A stretch of 51,446 nucleotides of DNA from Nitrospira sp. (GTDB lineage: Bacteria > Nitrospirota > Nitrospiria > Nitrospirales > Nitrospiraceae): assembly GCA_024331045.1 (NCBI GenBank), contig JANDJC010000005.1:51129-102574 (forward strand), written 5' to 3'. Numbering within the stretch: the first letter of the stretch is position 1; every line of letters begins with the position of its first letter. The translations under genes and the position numbers were made by a program. Below the pieces are notes generated by a model. It was given only the letters and a program-made list of their open reading frames with translations. It ran no database searches and was not told where the DNA came from. This document shows, one piece after another, positions 25,842 through 35,170 of this stretch.

Positions 25842-27536
25842 ATGGAACGGCTGTTGTTGTTCGCGCGCACGGTCTCCTATCTGCGCCCCGGCCAAATGTT
25901 CGCCCAGGTGCTCAAGCGAGTGCGCCTTTCCTCTCGTGTGCCGCCGGTGCGATCGGTGAGGAGGCGGCCCGGCGTGAATATCGGTCCCTCACCGTCCTTG
26001 TGTGCTCCAGCTTCCGGCGATTTCTCGTTTGGTTTCTTGAACCGGACGGTGACCTTTCCCCCCTCGTCCGTTGATTGGGCCTCCCCGGATCTGCCCAAAC
26101 TGTGGCGATACAACCTGCATTACTTCGACTATCTTGCCGACCCTGCTCGATCCGACGAGGCGAAATGCCGCCTGATCGCCGATTGGATCGCGAAGAATCC
26201 TCTGGGCGTTGGTGACGGATGGGAGCCTTATCCGGTCTCGTTGCGCCTGGTGAATTGGATCAAGTTTTTCTTACGGCGTGAGAAGCCGCCCGAGGCAGCC
26301 TGGCTTCAAAGCCTCTGGACGCAGGCAGCCTGGCTTGAGCGGCATGTGGAATACCATCTGTTGGCCAATCACCTCTTTAAGAACGCCGTGGCCCTGGTGT
26401 TTGCCGGGGCGTATTTTGATGGCCCCGATGGAGACCGCTGGTTGCGGCAGGGATGGGCACTGTTGCGGCAAGAGCTCGCCGAGCAGTTTCTTCCTGATGG
26501 GGGGCACTACGAACGGAGTCCGATGTATCACTCGATCTGTCTGGTGGATTGTTTGGACCTCGTGAATCTTTTGGATCATTCGGCGGTGTTGGTGGCTCAA
26601 GAGGACATGACACGACTCAAGGACACAACCAGGGTCGCGTTGGGATATCTCCATGAGCTGTGTCTGCCCGATGGGCACATCGCGCTGTTCAATGACTCGG
26701 CGTTTGGGATTGCGCCGAGTCCCCAACAGATCTTTCAGTATGCCAACGCCCTTCTTGGCTATGAACCTCCGGCCCGGGCTCAGGGGCTGGAGCTGCATGC
26801 CTATCCAGACAGTGGCTACTTCATTGTTGCTAATGGAAACGATCGTCTGGTGATTGACGGTGGACTGATCGGCCCGGATTATCAACCAGGCCATGCCCAT
26901 TGCGATACCCTGAGCTATGAGTTGGCGATCGATGGTCGGCGAGTGATCGTGGATAGTGGTGTGTATGATTATGAGGCGAGCCCCGAACGAGCCTACGCCA
27001 GAAGCACGAGGGCCCACAATACCGTGATGGTGGATGGTGCCGAACAATCTGAAATCTGGGGCGTGTTTCGCGTGGCGCGCCGGGCCAGGCCGATTCGAGC
27101 GTCGCTGCACCGAGGCGAGGACGGCAGGGTGATCTTTGAAGGGGCCCATGATGGCTATCGGCGATTGCCCGGCAAGCCGATCCACTCGCGCACGATCACC
27201 TACGATGAAGGGGGGGAGTGGATCATCGAGGACAGGCTTGCTGGGAAGAGAGCACACCGGATGGAGAGCTACGTGCACGTGCATCCTGATTTCCGCGTCA
27301 TTGGCGAAGACCGACGGCTGAAGCTGGTGGGGACCGATGGGCGAGTTGTGGCGGTGGTGGAGCCGCTCACTCCGTGCGATGTGCGGCTTGATCGAGGATG
27401 GTATTTCCCTCAATTCGGATTGCGGTATGAGAATCCCGTCCTCGTGTTTGCTCGGTCGCACAAGGCACCGTTCGCGGTCGGCTATCGGATCAAAAAAGTA
27501 CCCATGCCCTCAACCAGGATGTCCCATCGAGATTGA
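25842..27536 (+). CDS. heparinase II/III-like polysaccharide lyase
   Basis: This 564-residue protein has the alpha/alpha-toroid half seen in the heparinase II/III family (LPKLWRYNLHYFDYLADPA, YPVSLRLVNWIKF, HVEYHLLANHLFKNAVAL, FLPDGGHYERSPMYH). The beta-sandwich half follows with GPDYQPGHAHCDTLSYEL and RSTRAHNTVMVDG. The Tyr-His residues of HYERSPMYH and the His of GHAHCD correspond to the catalytic and metal regions of the family. I see no signal peptide at the chosen ATG (MERLLLFARTVSYL). Such genes are typical of EPS clusters, where they may trim or modify the polymer, possibly at the cell periphery. The start was chosen because the upstream open frame overlaps the previous gene. Confidence 0.82.
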   Translation: MERLLLFARTVSYLRPGQMFAQVLKRVRLSSRVPPVRSVRRRPGVNIGPSPSLCAPASGDFSFGFLNRTVTFPPSSVDWASPDLPKLWRYNLHYFDYLADPARSDEAKCRLIADWIAKNPLGVGDGWEPYPVSLRLVNWIKFFLRREKPPEAAWLQSLWTQAAWLERHVEYHLLANHLFKNAVALVFAGAYFDGPDGDRWLRQGWALLRQELAEQFLPDGGHYERSPMYHSICLVDCLDLVNLLDHSAVLVAQEDMTRLKDTTRVALGYLHELCLPDGHIALFNDSAFGIAPSPQQIFQYANALLGYEPPARAQGLELHAYPDSGYFIVANGNDRLVIDGGLIGPDYQPGHAHCDTLSYELAIDGRRVIVDSGVYDYEASPERAYARSTRAHNTVMVDGAEQSEIWGVFRVARRARPIRASLHRGEDGRVIFEGAHDGYRRLPGKPIHSRTITYDEGGEWIIEDRLAGKRAHRMESYVHVHPDFRVIGEDRRLKLVGTDGRVVAVVEPLTPCDVRLDRGWYFPQFGLRYENPVLVFARSHKAPFAVGYRIKKVPMPSTRMSHRD

Positions 27537-27550
27537 CCGAAGAGCGACCA

Positions 27551-28807
27551 ATGAGAATCCTGTTTCTCTCGCACTATTTTCCTCCGGAAGTGAATGCTCC
27601 GGCGTCCAGAACGTACGAACACTGCAAACAGTGGGTCAAGGACGGGCATGAGGTCACGGTCGTGACCTGCGCGCCGAACCATCCGCGCGGCATCGTCTAT
27701 GAGGGGTATCGGAATGCCATCTTTCAACGTGAAGAAAAAGACGGCATCCAGGTGGTGCGGATCTGGACGTATGTCACGGCGAACGAGGGGTTTCTCAAAC
27801 GGACGATCAACTATGCTTCTTACATGGTGTCGGCCATCCTCGTGGCGCCGTTTCTCTCTCGCTGCGACGTGGTACTTTCCACTTCACCGCAGTTCTTCAA
27901 CGGCTTGGCCGGCTATGTGGTCAGCCGGTTGAAGCGAGCCCCTTGGGTGCTCGAGATTCGGGACCTCTGGCCCGAGTCCATTGTGGCGGTGGGAGCCATC
28001 ACCTCTCGTCCGGTCATTCGTCTGTTGGAATGGCTGGAATTGTTCGCCTACCGCAAGGCGACTCATCTGGTCGTCGTGACCGACGCCTTCAAATCTCACA
28101 TGGCCAAGTTGGGCATTCCGGCTGAAAAAGTCACGGTCATCAAGAACGGAGCGGATCTGTCCCTGTATCAACGGCCAGCTCACGGCCATGAGGCGTTGGC
28201 CAAGGAATTGGGGCTTCATGGCAAGTTCGTGGCCTCGTACTTCGGCACTCACGGCATGGCCCATCATCTTGAGACGATCTTGGAAGCCGCCGATCTCTTG
28301 CGCGATCGTCCGGAGATTGTGTTTCTCCTGGTCGGCGACGGCGCCGAGCGGAAGCGGTTGGTGGAGATGCGGGATGCGATGCATCTCTCCAACGTCCTGA
28401 TGTTGCCGCAGCAACCTAAGGAACGGATGCCGGAGTTCTGGTCACTGTCTGACGTTAGCCTCGTCTTGCTCAAGAAGTCGGATCTGTTCAAGACGGTGCT
28501 GCCGTCCAAGATTTTCGAGAGCATGGCGATGGAAAAGCCGATCATCCTGGGTGTCGAGGGGGAGAGCGCTGAATTGGTCAGGGAGTCCAGTGGCGGGGTG
28601 TGCATCCCCCCGGAAGACGCTAAGGAGCTGGCCGCGCAGGTGCTCCACTTGTATAACAACCCGGCGCTTTGTCACAGACTCGGACAGAACGGACGGGCCT
28701 ATGTGCTTCAACATTTCGATCGGGCCAAATTGGCTCGGTCATACTTGCAGGTGTTGTCAGCCGTGGTTGGTGGAGGGGCAAGACAGGGAAGCGCCGGTGG
28801 CTGTTAG
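27551..28807 (+). CDS. glycosyltransferase family 4 (WbuB-like)
   Basis: A 418-residue GT-B enzyme: RILFLSHYFPPEVNAPASRT, VVTCAPNHPRG and WVLEIRDLWPESIVAVGA are hallmarks of the WbuB/WbpH-like branch, and the C-terminal half has FVASYFGTHGMAHHLETIL, VFLLVGDGAERKRLVEM and SKIFESMAMEKPIILGVEGE. It would transfer a hexosamine-type sugar in repeat-unit assembly. ATG 27551 is preferred to the TTG at 27533, which overlaps the lyase gene. It is the last gene of the plus-strand run; its stop overlaps that of the convergent epimerase gene by four bases. Confidence 0.85.
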   Translation: MRILFLSHYFPPEVNAPASRTYEHCKQWVKDGHEVTVVTCAPNHPRGIVYEGYRNAIFQREEKDGIQVVRIWTYVTANEGFLKRTINYASYMVSAILVAPFLSRCDVVLSTSPQFFNGLAGYVVSRLKRAPWVLEIRDLWPESIVAVGAITSRPVIRLLEWLELFAYRKATHLVVVTDAFKSHMAKLGIPAEKVTVIKNGADLSLYQRPAHGHEALAKELGLHGKFVASYFGTHGMAHHLETILEAADLLRDRPEIVFLLVGDGAERKRLVEMRDAMHLSNVLMLPQQPKERMPEFWSLSDVSLVLLKKSDLFKTVLPSKIFESMAMEKPIILGVEGESAELVRESSGGVCIPPEDAKELAAQVLHLYNNPALCHRLGQNGRAYVLQHFDRAKLARSYLQVLSAVVGGGARQGSAGGC

Positions 28808-30069
28808 GAACGGAATATGCGGACGGATGAATCGGCCAACACTCGCGCGAGGATTTTGACGATCCGCTGTCCAGCCTTGCCGTCCCAATAGCGGGGGTGT
28901 GTGGGTCGGCGGCCGAGCTTCAACTGTTGACGGGCTTTTCTGATGATCGTATCGATATGCGTCCCGGCCAACACGTTGGTGCCATGGGAGATGGTCACGG
29001 GGCGCTCGGTATTCTTGCGCAGCGTGACGCACGGCACGCCGAGCACGGTTGTTTCTTCCTGGATGCCGCCGGAATCGGTCAGCACAATGCGGGCCTGAGA
29101 CATCAATCGCAAAAAGTCCAGATAGCCCAAGGGCTCGATGCAGTACAAGCCGGATTGTGGGTCTTTGATAGGTTGGCCTTCGCTGAGCAAGGGACACTCT
29201 GCCGCTAGACCAAACTTTCTAATGTGAGCGACCGTCCTCGGATGGATTGGAAAGATCAACGGCAATCTGCGGCTGATTGTGAGCAGCGCGTCAAGGATGT
29301 TGCGGAAGATGTCCGGATCATCGACATTGCTGGGACGGTGCAAAGTCACGACTCCATAGGGGCGGACGGCCGACGAGCCGGCGGCGGAGTGCCGAAGGCG
29401 ACGAGGCGACAGCCCTGCCGGTTCAAGGAGCCCCAGTCGTTCGAGGATGGGCGATTGTTCGGCGCGGGCCCGGTGGCGGAGCAGTGTATCGACCATCGTG
29501 TTGCCGACGAAATGGATGTGGCGGCGGGGGATCCCTTCCCTGATGAGGTTGCGCACGGCGTCTTCTTCCGTGACAAACAATAGGTCAGCGAGGGAATCCG
29601 TAACGATCCGATTGATTTCTTCCGGCATGGACCGATCCCGACTCCGCAGACCTGCTTCAACATGGGCGATGAGGGGCCGAGGCCTTGTTGAAGGACTGGT
29701 TCCTTCGATGTACACCGTTTTGGCCGCGACAAGCGCGCACGCGATGGTTGAGTTCACATCACCGACGACGATCACGGCATCGGGCCGTTCTTGGTGGAGG
29801 ACTGGCTCGAATCGTTTCATGATTTCCGCCGTTTGCACGGCGTGAGAGGCCGACCCCACTTCGAGATCAACGGCAGGCCGCGGGAGCCCCAGCTCCTTGA
29901 AAAAGGTCCCGGACATTTTCTCGTCGTAGTGCTGGCCAGTGTGGATGACGACGTAGTCAAATCGCCGTGCCGGTGTCCGTGTGCGCCGATTATGGACGGA
30001 AATCGCTTCTACAATCGACGCAAGCTTCATGAAGTTAGGGCGGGCGCCGGCCACGAGGAGCAGTTTCAT
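28804..30069 (-). CDS. wecB: UDP-N-acetylglucosamine 2-epimerase (non-hydrolysing)
   Basis: This 421-residue protein begins MKLLLVAGARPNFMKLASI and contains VIHTGQHYDEKMSGTFF, VVVGDVNSTIACAL, HVEAGLRSRDRSMPEEINRI, VVTLHRPSNVDD and LTDSGGIQEETTVLGVPCVT, all diagnostic of WecB-type enzymes. It converts UDP-GlcNAc to UDP-ManNAc for surface-glycan synthesis. Length is slightly longer than usual (about 375) because of an insertion near residue 250 (AGSSAVRPYG region). The start at 30067-30069 gives the conserved beginning; the frame extends 15 codons further without reason. It faces away from the 30.3-kb run, so the 280-bp gap between them is probably a divergent promoter region. Confidence 0.9.
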   Translation of the reverse strand: MKLLLVAGARPNFMKLASIVEAISVHNRRTRTPARRFDYVVIHTGQHYDEKMSGTFFKELGLPRPAVDLEVGSASHAVQTAEIMKRFEPVLHQERPDAVIVVGDVNSTIACALVAAKTVYIEGTSPSTRPRPLIAHVEAGLRSRDRSMPEEINRIVTDSLADLLFVTEEDAVRNLIREGIPRRHIHFVGNTMVDTLLRHRARAEQSPILERLGLLEPAGLSPRRLRHSAAGSSAVRPYGVVTLHRPSNVDDPDIFRNILDALLTISRRLPLIFPIHPRTVAHIRKFGLAAECPLLSEGQPIKDPQSGLYCIEPLGYLDFLRLMSQARIVLTDSGGIQEETTVLGVPCVTLRKNTERPVTISHGTNVLAGTHIDTIIRKARQQLKLGRRPTHPRYWDGKAGQRIVKILARVLADSSVRIFRS

Positions 30070-30211
30070 CCGATCACCACTTGCATTGCGATGAGAGGAA
30101 GCGCATCTTAACACGACTGTCGGTCGGCACTGTTATGGCAAATTCAAATTTGAGGGCTTCAGGTCGTCCCTCTCGTGTTGTGACACACCAATAGGCCGTT
30201 CAGTGACGTTA

Positions 30212-30229
30212 TTAACGATTCGTTAACAC
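30212..30229 (+). promoter_or_regulatory. TTAACGATTCGTTAA palindromic element, copy 2
   Basis: Identical over 18 bp to the element at 9090-9107. It lies 120 bp upstream of the start at 30350 and about 140 bp upstream of the divergent wecB start, so it could act on both. Confidence 0.6.
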
Positions 30230-30277
30230 CAGTTTGAATCTGCCGTTGTGCTTATCAAACCGACGGTTCGCTATACT

Positions 30278-30301
30278 GACATACTTCCAAAGTAGTATGT
30301 C
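30278..30301. promoter_or_regulatory. 8-bp inverted repeat, possible operator
   Basis: GACATACT and AGTATGTC are separated by eight bases and lie 48-72 bp upstream of the ATG at 30350. A TATACT hexamer (30272-30277) directly precedes them and could be a -10 element, with no good -35 at 17 bp. The layout would suit a repressor site overlapping the start of transcription. Confidence 0.35.
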
Positions 30302-30349
30302 CAAAGTAGAATATCCAGCATGGGTTGTGCTGTGCTAGGTTGATCGCCA

Positions 30350-31975
30350 ATGTCCACTCCGCTGTTTTTGAGTTTCATGGTTTCTTTGGTAATCAGCATG
30401 ACGCTGATTCCGGTACTGACCGCGTCCGCGTGGCGGCTTCAGATCGTGGATATCCCCGGTGACCGCCATGCCCATCGGGTGCCGATCGCCAAGGTGGGCG
30501 GCATTGCCTTTGCCGTGGCTACGTTCACGGCGGTGTTGTGGTGGGCGCCGAAGGACGACGTGGTGCTGTCGAGCTTGGCCGGCGGAGCCGTCATTTTGTT
30601 GTTTGGGATTTGGGATGATCGCGCCAATCTCCACTATGCGATCAAGTTTTTGGGGCAGATTTTAGCTGCCGCCGTGGTTGTCTGGCTTGCCGATGTGCAC
30701 TTGTCATCGTTACCGTTTGTGGATGACGAGACGACTCTTCCGGAGTGGGCGGCCATTCCGCTCACGCTGTTTGTGATTGTCGCGGTAACGAATGCTGTCA
30801 ATCTCGCCGATGGCCTGGATGGGCTTGCCGGCGGATTGTCGTTGATCAGCTTCGCCGGCATCGCCTTTCTGGCCTATTTGGCGGACGAATCTCCCTTGGT
30901 CTTTTTAATGGTGGCGGTGTTGGGTGGGTTGCTGGGCTTTCTCCGATTCAATACCTACCCAGCGCGCATCTTTATGGGGGATGCCGGCAGTCAGTTTCTG
31001 GGGCATTATCTCGCGGTAGCCGCCATTTTGCTGGTGGATCTCAGCAAGCCATTGTACAGCCCGTTGGTGATGCTGTTTCTTTGGGGCGTGCCGATCCTCG
31101 ACACGGTGGGTGTGATGGTGCAGCGGATTTTGGAGGGCCGCTCGCCGTTTGTGGGAGACCGCAATCATCTCCATTATAAATTGCTCGCGATGGGACTCCA
31201 CCACCGGCAGGCGGTCACGGCGATTTATGCCGTTCACGGGCTGATGGTCTGTTGCGCCTATTTACTTCGGTGGCAGTCAGAGGGGGTCATGCTCGCGGTG
31301 TATAGCTTGTTTGCGCTGCCTATCCTGTTCCTGTTCCTGACGGCGGGGCGTCGGGTGGTCATGCCGGGGCGAGGGCATGAGGCGGAGAAAACGCCCGGGC
31401 CCGCAGAGCGGAACGGGACCTACTCAACACTGCCGGGGAAGTCACTGGGGCTGGCGGTGACGGGGTTTTTGGCCGTCGCCGCGCTGTGGCCGGCGGACAT
31501 ACCGATGGACTTGGGTTATGCCGCCACCGGATTATTTTTGGTGCTGGCCGCGAGCGCCTATCTCCTTCCGTCGGCCAGGTCGTTGATCGTTCGGGCTGGC
31601 CTCTATTTGGGCGCAACGTTTGTGATCTATCTGCTTGAGCAACCGATGCCGGCCGAATGGGCGGTGCTGCGGGGCCCATTAAACGGCTTTTTTGTTCTGC
31701 TGGGGATCTTGATCATGTTAACGATCCGGTTCGGCGTTCAGCACCGTTTTGAGATGACGCCCCTGGACTATTTGATGGTGTGCTTGGTGTTTGCTTTGTC
31801 ATTTTGGCCCGATATTCGGGTGGGAAATGTCGCGCTCGGTGTCTTGGCCGCCAAAATGATCGTGATGTTTTTGGCCATCGAATTGATGCTCCACAGTTTT
31901 GCCGAACGATTGATCCAATTTGGTCTGGTCTCGCTATGGGTGATGCTGATTTTGGGACTGAGGGCCTGGCTCTAG
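30350..31975 (+). CDS. WecA/MraY-type polyprenyl-phosphate glycan-1-phosphate transferase with long membrane C-terminus
   Basis: The first 320 residues of this 541-residue multi-pass protein match WecA-like initiating enzymes: VDIPGDRHAHRVPIAKVGGIAF, IWDDRANLHYAIKFLGQ, AVNLADGLDGLAGGLSLIS (the DD-type catalytic loop), FMGDAGSQFLGHYL and RNHLHYKLLAMGLHHR. It would load HexNAc-1-phosphate onto undecaprenyl phosphate, starting the glycan. Beyond residue 340 a Pro/Arg linker leads to about 190 residues with six or so additional membrane segments, not found in E. coli WecA. It heads a run of seven genes and starts 22 bp before prsT, so it is probably their first cistron. Confidence 0.83.
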   Translation: MSTPLFLSFMVSLVISMTLIPVLTASAWRLQIVDIPGDRHAHRVPIAKVGGIAFAVATFTAVLWWAPKDDVVLSSLAGGAVILLFGIWDDRANLHYAIKFLGQILAAAVVVWLADVHLSSLPFVDDETTLPEWAAIPLTLFVIVAVTNAVNLADGLDGLAGGLSLISFAGIAFLAYLADESPLVFLMVAVLGGLLGFLRFNTYPARIFMGDAGSQFLGHYLAVAAILLVDLSKPLYSPLVMLFLWGVPILDTVGVMVQRILEGRSPFVGDRNHLHYKLLAMGLHHRQAVTAIYAVHGLMVCCAYLLRWQSEGVMLAVYSLFALPILFLFLTAGRRVVMPGRGHEAEKTPGPAERNGTYSTLPGKSLGLAVTGFLAVAALWPADIPMDLGYAATGLFLVLAASAYLLPSARSLIVRAGLYLGATFVIYLLEQPMPAEWAVLRGPLNGFFVLLGILIMLTIRFGVQHRFEMTPLDYLMVCLVFALSFWPDIRVGNVALGVLAAKMIVMFLAIELMLHSFAERLIQFGLVSLWVMLILGLRAWL

Positions 31976-31996
31976 TGCCGGGCGAGGAGAAGGGCG

Positions 31997-34387
31997 ATGT
32001 TGGCTCATAGACTGTTTGCTCTCATAGGTATTGGATGTGTTCTCGCGACCGTCGGATGCGGAGGCCCCGAGGAACGAAAAGCCAACTACCTGGCCAAGGC
32101 GCAGAGCCATATTCAAGAGGACAACCTGGCCAAGGCCCGCGTGGCGCTGCGGAACGTGTTGAAGATCGATCCAAAGGATACGGAGGCCCACTACCTGCTC
32201 GCTGAGGTGGAAGAGAAAGAAAAGAATTGGCGAGAAGCGTTCATCAATTACCAGCGAGTGGTGGAATTGGCGCCGGATCATGAGAAGGCACTGCTCAAAC
32301 TGGCCAAGTTCTATCTGCAAGCGGGGGCGATCGACCGGGTGGAGGAAATGGCGAAGAAGGTGTTGGACAAGAATCCCACCCAGGTCGAGGCGCGGACGTT
32401 AACCATTGCTGTCCAGGCCGTGCGCGGTGACCGTGATGGAGCGTTGATAGCGGCGGAAGCGCTGGCGAAGGATCATCCCACGGATGCTTCCGCGGCCACG
32501 TTACTGGCGACCCTCTATCTGGCCATGGGGCGAACGGCGGAGGTCGAGCCGGTGATGCAACGGGCCATCGACGCGAATCCGACCGATCTTCAGCTCTTGG
32601 ACTCGTTTGCGTCCGCCTTAACCCGATTGGAAAAATTCGACAAGGCGGAAGCCGTGTTGAAGAAGATCATTGAAGCGGAGCCCAAAAATCTTGACCATCG
32701 CGTCCGCCTTGCCGGTTTTTACGACGAACGCCGCCGCTTCGAGGATGCTGAATCCGTGCTTCGGCAGGTGATTCGGCTTGATCCCGACAACGAGCAGCGG
32801 TATCTCGGGCTAGTGAAATTCCTCTACGCCCGTAAGGGAGCCACGGAGGCAGAAGCTGCGTTGATGGAGGCCCAGAAGGCGTTGCCCAAGTCCCATGCCC
32901 TTCGATTCGCGCTGGGCGAACTCTATGAATTGAATCGGCAGCCGGAGAAAGCACGGGCCGTTTATGAGCAGGCGCGAGATGACTTTCGCGGTAAGCCGGC
33001 TGAGCAAGAAGCGAAGGTCAAGCTGGCCGCGATTGATTGGTCGGCAGGCAAGCGGGAAGAGGCGGAGAGGGTGCTCGCCGAGGTGCTCAAAGAAAATCCG
33101 CGCCAGATGCAGGCGTTGTTGCTGCGGGGGCGGATTGCCATGGAGCAGGGGCGGCCGAAGGATGCGATTCAGGACTTCCGCAATGTCTTGAAAGAGCAGC
33201 CGGACTCGGCTGACGTGCACATGATGCTGGGGCAGGCCTACCTGACAACCGGCGAGAAGGAGTTGGCGAAGGAAAGTTTTGAAAAGGCCGCATCACTCAA
33301 TCCGCAATTGAAGGACGCGCAGATGGCTCTGGCCGCGATCGATTCTGCGTCGGGCAACATCAAGGAAGCTCGTGCCCGCGTAGAGGTGCTGTCAAAGCAA
33401 GATCCCAAAAACTTAAGGACGCTGAGCGCCTTGTTGCGGCTGCAGGCGGCGGAAAAGGATTGGGCTGCGACGGCTGAGACCTTGGCCCGTGCTCGAGAGG
33501 CGGGGGCCGACAGTGCCATGGCGGACTTGGCCGAGGGTCGGCTTTATCAGGCTCGCAAGGAGTGGGACAAGGCCCAGGCAGCTTTCGAACGAGCCCACAA
33601 CCGTTATCCCGATGCACCCGATCCGTTGGTGGCGTTGGTCCAACTGGATCTCCAACGTGGAAAACCAGCCAACGCCAAACGGCGGCTGGGAGACTTGTTG
33701 GCTCAGCATCCTGACCATCCCTATGCGGGGGGGCTGCTGGGCGAGGTTGCGCTTTTGGAGCGGGATTTGGTGGGGGCCGAGCGTCGGTTCGTGGAGGCCA
33801 CACAGCGGAAGCCGGATTGGGTACAGCCGTGGTTTCATTTGGCCAACCTGAAGCTGGCCCAAAAGAAACGGGAAGAAGCGTGGGAGATCTTGGAGAAGGG
33901 GTTGGCGGCTAATCCGAGGAGCGAAGAGCTGCGTATGACGCTGGCCTCCTCCTTGACGGATGCCGGGCAATTCGACCGGGCTATCGAGGAGTATGAAAAA
34001 ATCTTGCAATACAACCCTCGCTCGCTGCTGGCCGCCAATAACCTGGCATCGCTCCTAACTGATCACAAGGGCGATCCCAAGAGCCTGGAGCGGGCCTTGG
34101 CGCTAGCTCAGGATTTTGAAACCATGGCGCCCAATCCCTATTTTCTTGATACACTCGGATGGATCCATTTCAAATTAGGCAATTCGGGTCAAGCCGTCCA
34201 TTTCATTCAACAGGCTGTGGCCAAGGTGCCGGATCATCCGGTGGTCAATTACCATCTAGGCATGGCCTATTACAAAACCGGTAAAGCGGCGGAGGCCAAG
34301 ACGCACCTTCAAAAGGCCGTGGCGTCTCCCACGCCGTTCCCAGGGATCGAAGAGGCCAAAGCCGTGCTGGCCCAGTTGCAAGGATAG
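31997..34387 (+). CDS. prsT: PEP-CTERM/exosortase system TPR protein, PrsT-like
   Basis: This 796-residue protein has a signal-type N-terminus (LFALIGIGCVLATVGCGG) with Cys21 as a possible lipid-attachment site (the -3 residue is Thr, so the lipobox is imperfect). Then come about 20 tetratricopeptide repeats (for example AKARVALRNVLKIDPKDTEA and DAIQDFRNVLKEQPDSADV). Length and repeat layout match PrsT, the TPR lipoprotein that accompanies EPS-exosortase loci and is thought to scaffold envelope steps. It sits between the initiating transferase and the export genes, as in other PEP-CTERM loci. No catalytic motif is present. Confidence 0.85.
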   Translation: MLAHRLFALIGIGCVLATVGCGGPEERKANYLAKAQSHIQEDNLAKARVALRNVLKIDPKDTEAHYLLAEVEEKEKNWREAFINYQRVVELAPDHEKALLKLAKFYLQAGAIDRVEEMAKKVLDKNPTQVEARTLTIAVQAVRGDRDGALIAAEALAKDHPTDASAATLLATLYLAMGRTAEVEPVMQRAIDANPTDLQLLDSFASALTRLEKFDKAEAVLKKIIEAEPKNLDHRVRLAGFYDERRRFEDAESVLRQVIRLDPDNEQRYLGLVKFLYARKGATEAEAALMEAQKALPKSHALRFALGELYELNRQPEKARAVYEQARDDFRGKPAEQEAKVKLAAIDWSAGKREEAERVLAEVLKENPRQMQALLLRGRIAMEQGRPKDAIQDFRNVLKEQPDSADVHMMLGQAYLTTGEKELAKESFEKAASLNPQLKDAQMALAAIDSASGNIKEARARVEVLSKQDPKNLRTLSALLRLQAAEKDWAATAETLARAREAGADSAMADLAEGRLYQARKEWDKAQAAFERAHNRYPDAPDPLVALVQLDLQRGKPANAKRRLGDLLAQHPDHPYAGGLLGEVALLERDLVGAERRFVEATQRKPDWVQPWFHLANLKLAQKKREEAWEILEKGLAANPRSEELRMTLASSLTDAGQFDRAIEEYEKILQYNPRSLLAANNLASLLTDHKGDPKSLERALALAQDFETMAPNPYFLDTLGWIHFKLGNSGQAVHFIQQAVAKVPDHPVVNYHLGMAYYKTGKAAEAKTHLQKAVASPTPFPGIEEAKAVLAQLQG

Positions 34388-34452
34388 GCGTGGATCAAGG
34401 CGAGAAGTGGACCTCACCGTCAATGGAAATATAGGAGAAATATAGGAGCAAG

Positions 34453-35115
34453 ATGAGACGCTCGATACGGATCTGGACTGCTCTCTGGTTGTTGCTGGCG
34501 CCGACTCTTCAACATTGCGCGTCTGTCGATGACTATGTGCCGGACTTTTTGGTTCCTCAGTCTGCTCAGGCCCCTGTTCAGACCATTACTCAGACCGCCG
34601 GCGAGACCGAAGGGGGCCTGATGATCACCGACCCGGCCTATTTGCTCGGGCCGGAGGATGTGCTGAAGATCTCAGTCTGGCGAGACGAGCAACTGACCCA
34701 AGAGGTGGTGGTGCGGCCGGATGGAATGATCTCGTTCCCGCTGGTTGGTGACATCGCGGCTTCGGGGCGAACGGTTGAAGAGGTGCGGCAGGACCTGGTC
34801 CAGCGGTTGAGCAAGTTTGTGCCGAACCCGCACGTGACGGTAATGTTGACGAAGATCATGAGTAACAAGATTTACGTCACCGGTCGAGTGGCGAGGCCGG
34901 GAGAGTTTCTGGTCGGCCATTACACGGACGTGTTGCAGGCCTTGAGCTTGGCCGGGGGGCTGACTCCTTTTGCGAAGGAGAACGACATCAAGGTGATCAG
35001 GAGAGAAAAGGGCGAGCAAAAGGTGTATCCCTTCCGCTATGGAGATGTGCGGCACGGGAGAAATCTTGAGCAGAACATCGTGCTTCAACGTGGCGACGTG
35101 GTGGTGGTTCCCTGA
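34453..35115 (+). CDS. Wza-like polysaccharide export protein
   Basis: This 220-residue periplasmic/outer-membrane protein carries the polysaccharide export motif (YLLGPEDVLKISVWRDEQL, then VVVRPDGMISFPLVGDIAA) and one SLBB domain (NKIYVTGRVARPGEFLVGHY). It has a signal peptide (about residues 1-22); Cys22 could be lipidated but the flanking residues (LQHC) are a poor lipobox. It is shorter than E. coli Wza and matches the PEP-CTERM-locus subgroup, which probably pairs with the beta-barrel encoded next. A near-duplicate AATATAGGAG lies just before its start, giving two possible Shine-Dalgarno sites. Confidence 0.85.
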   Translation: MRRSIRIWTALWLLLAPTLQHCASVDDYVPDFLVPQSAQAPVQTITQTAGETEGGLMITDPAYLLGPEDVLKISVWRDEQLTQEVVVRPDGMISFPLVGDIAASGRTVEEVRQDLVQRLSKFVPNPHVTVMLTKIMSNKIYVTGRVARPGEFLVGHYTDVLQALSLAGGLTPFAKENDIKVIRREKGEQKVYPFRYGDVRHGRNLEQNIVLQRGDVVVVP

Positions 35116-35170
35116 GCAATGAGAAGGAAGAGGGGAGGTTGCCTCGCGTGTTGAGGTTTGGGGAATCGGC

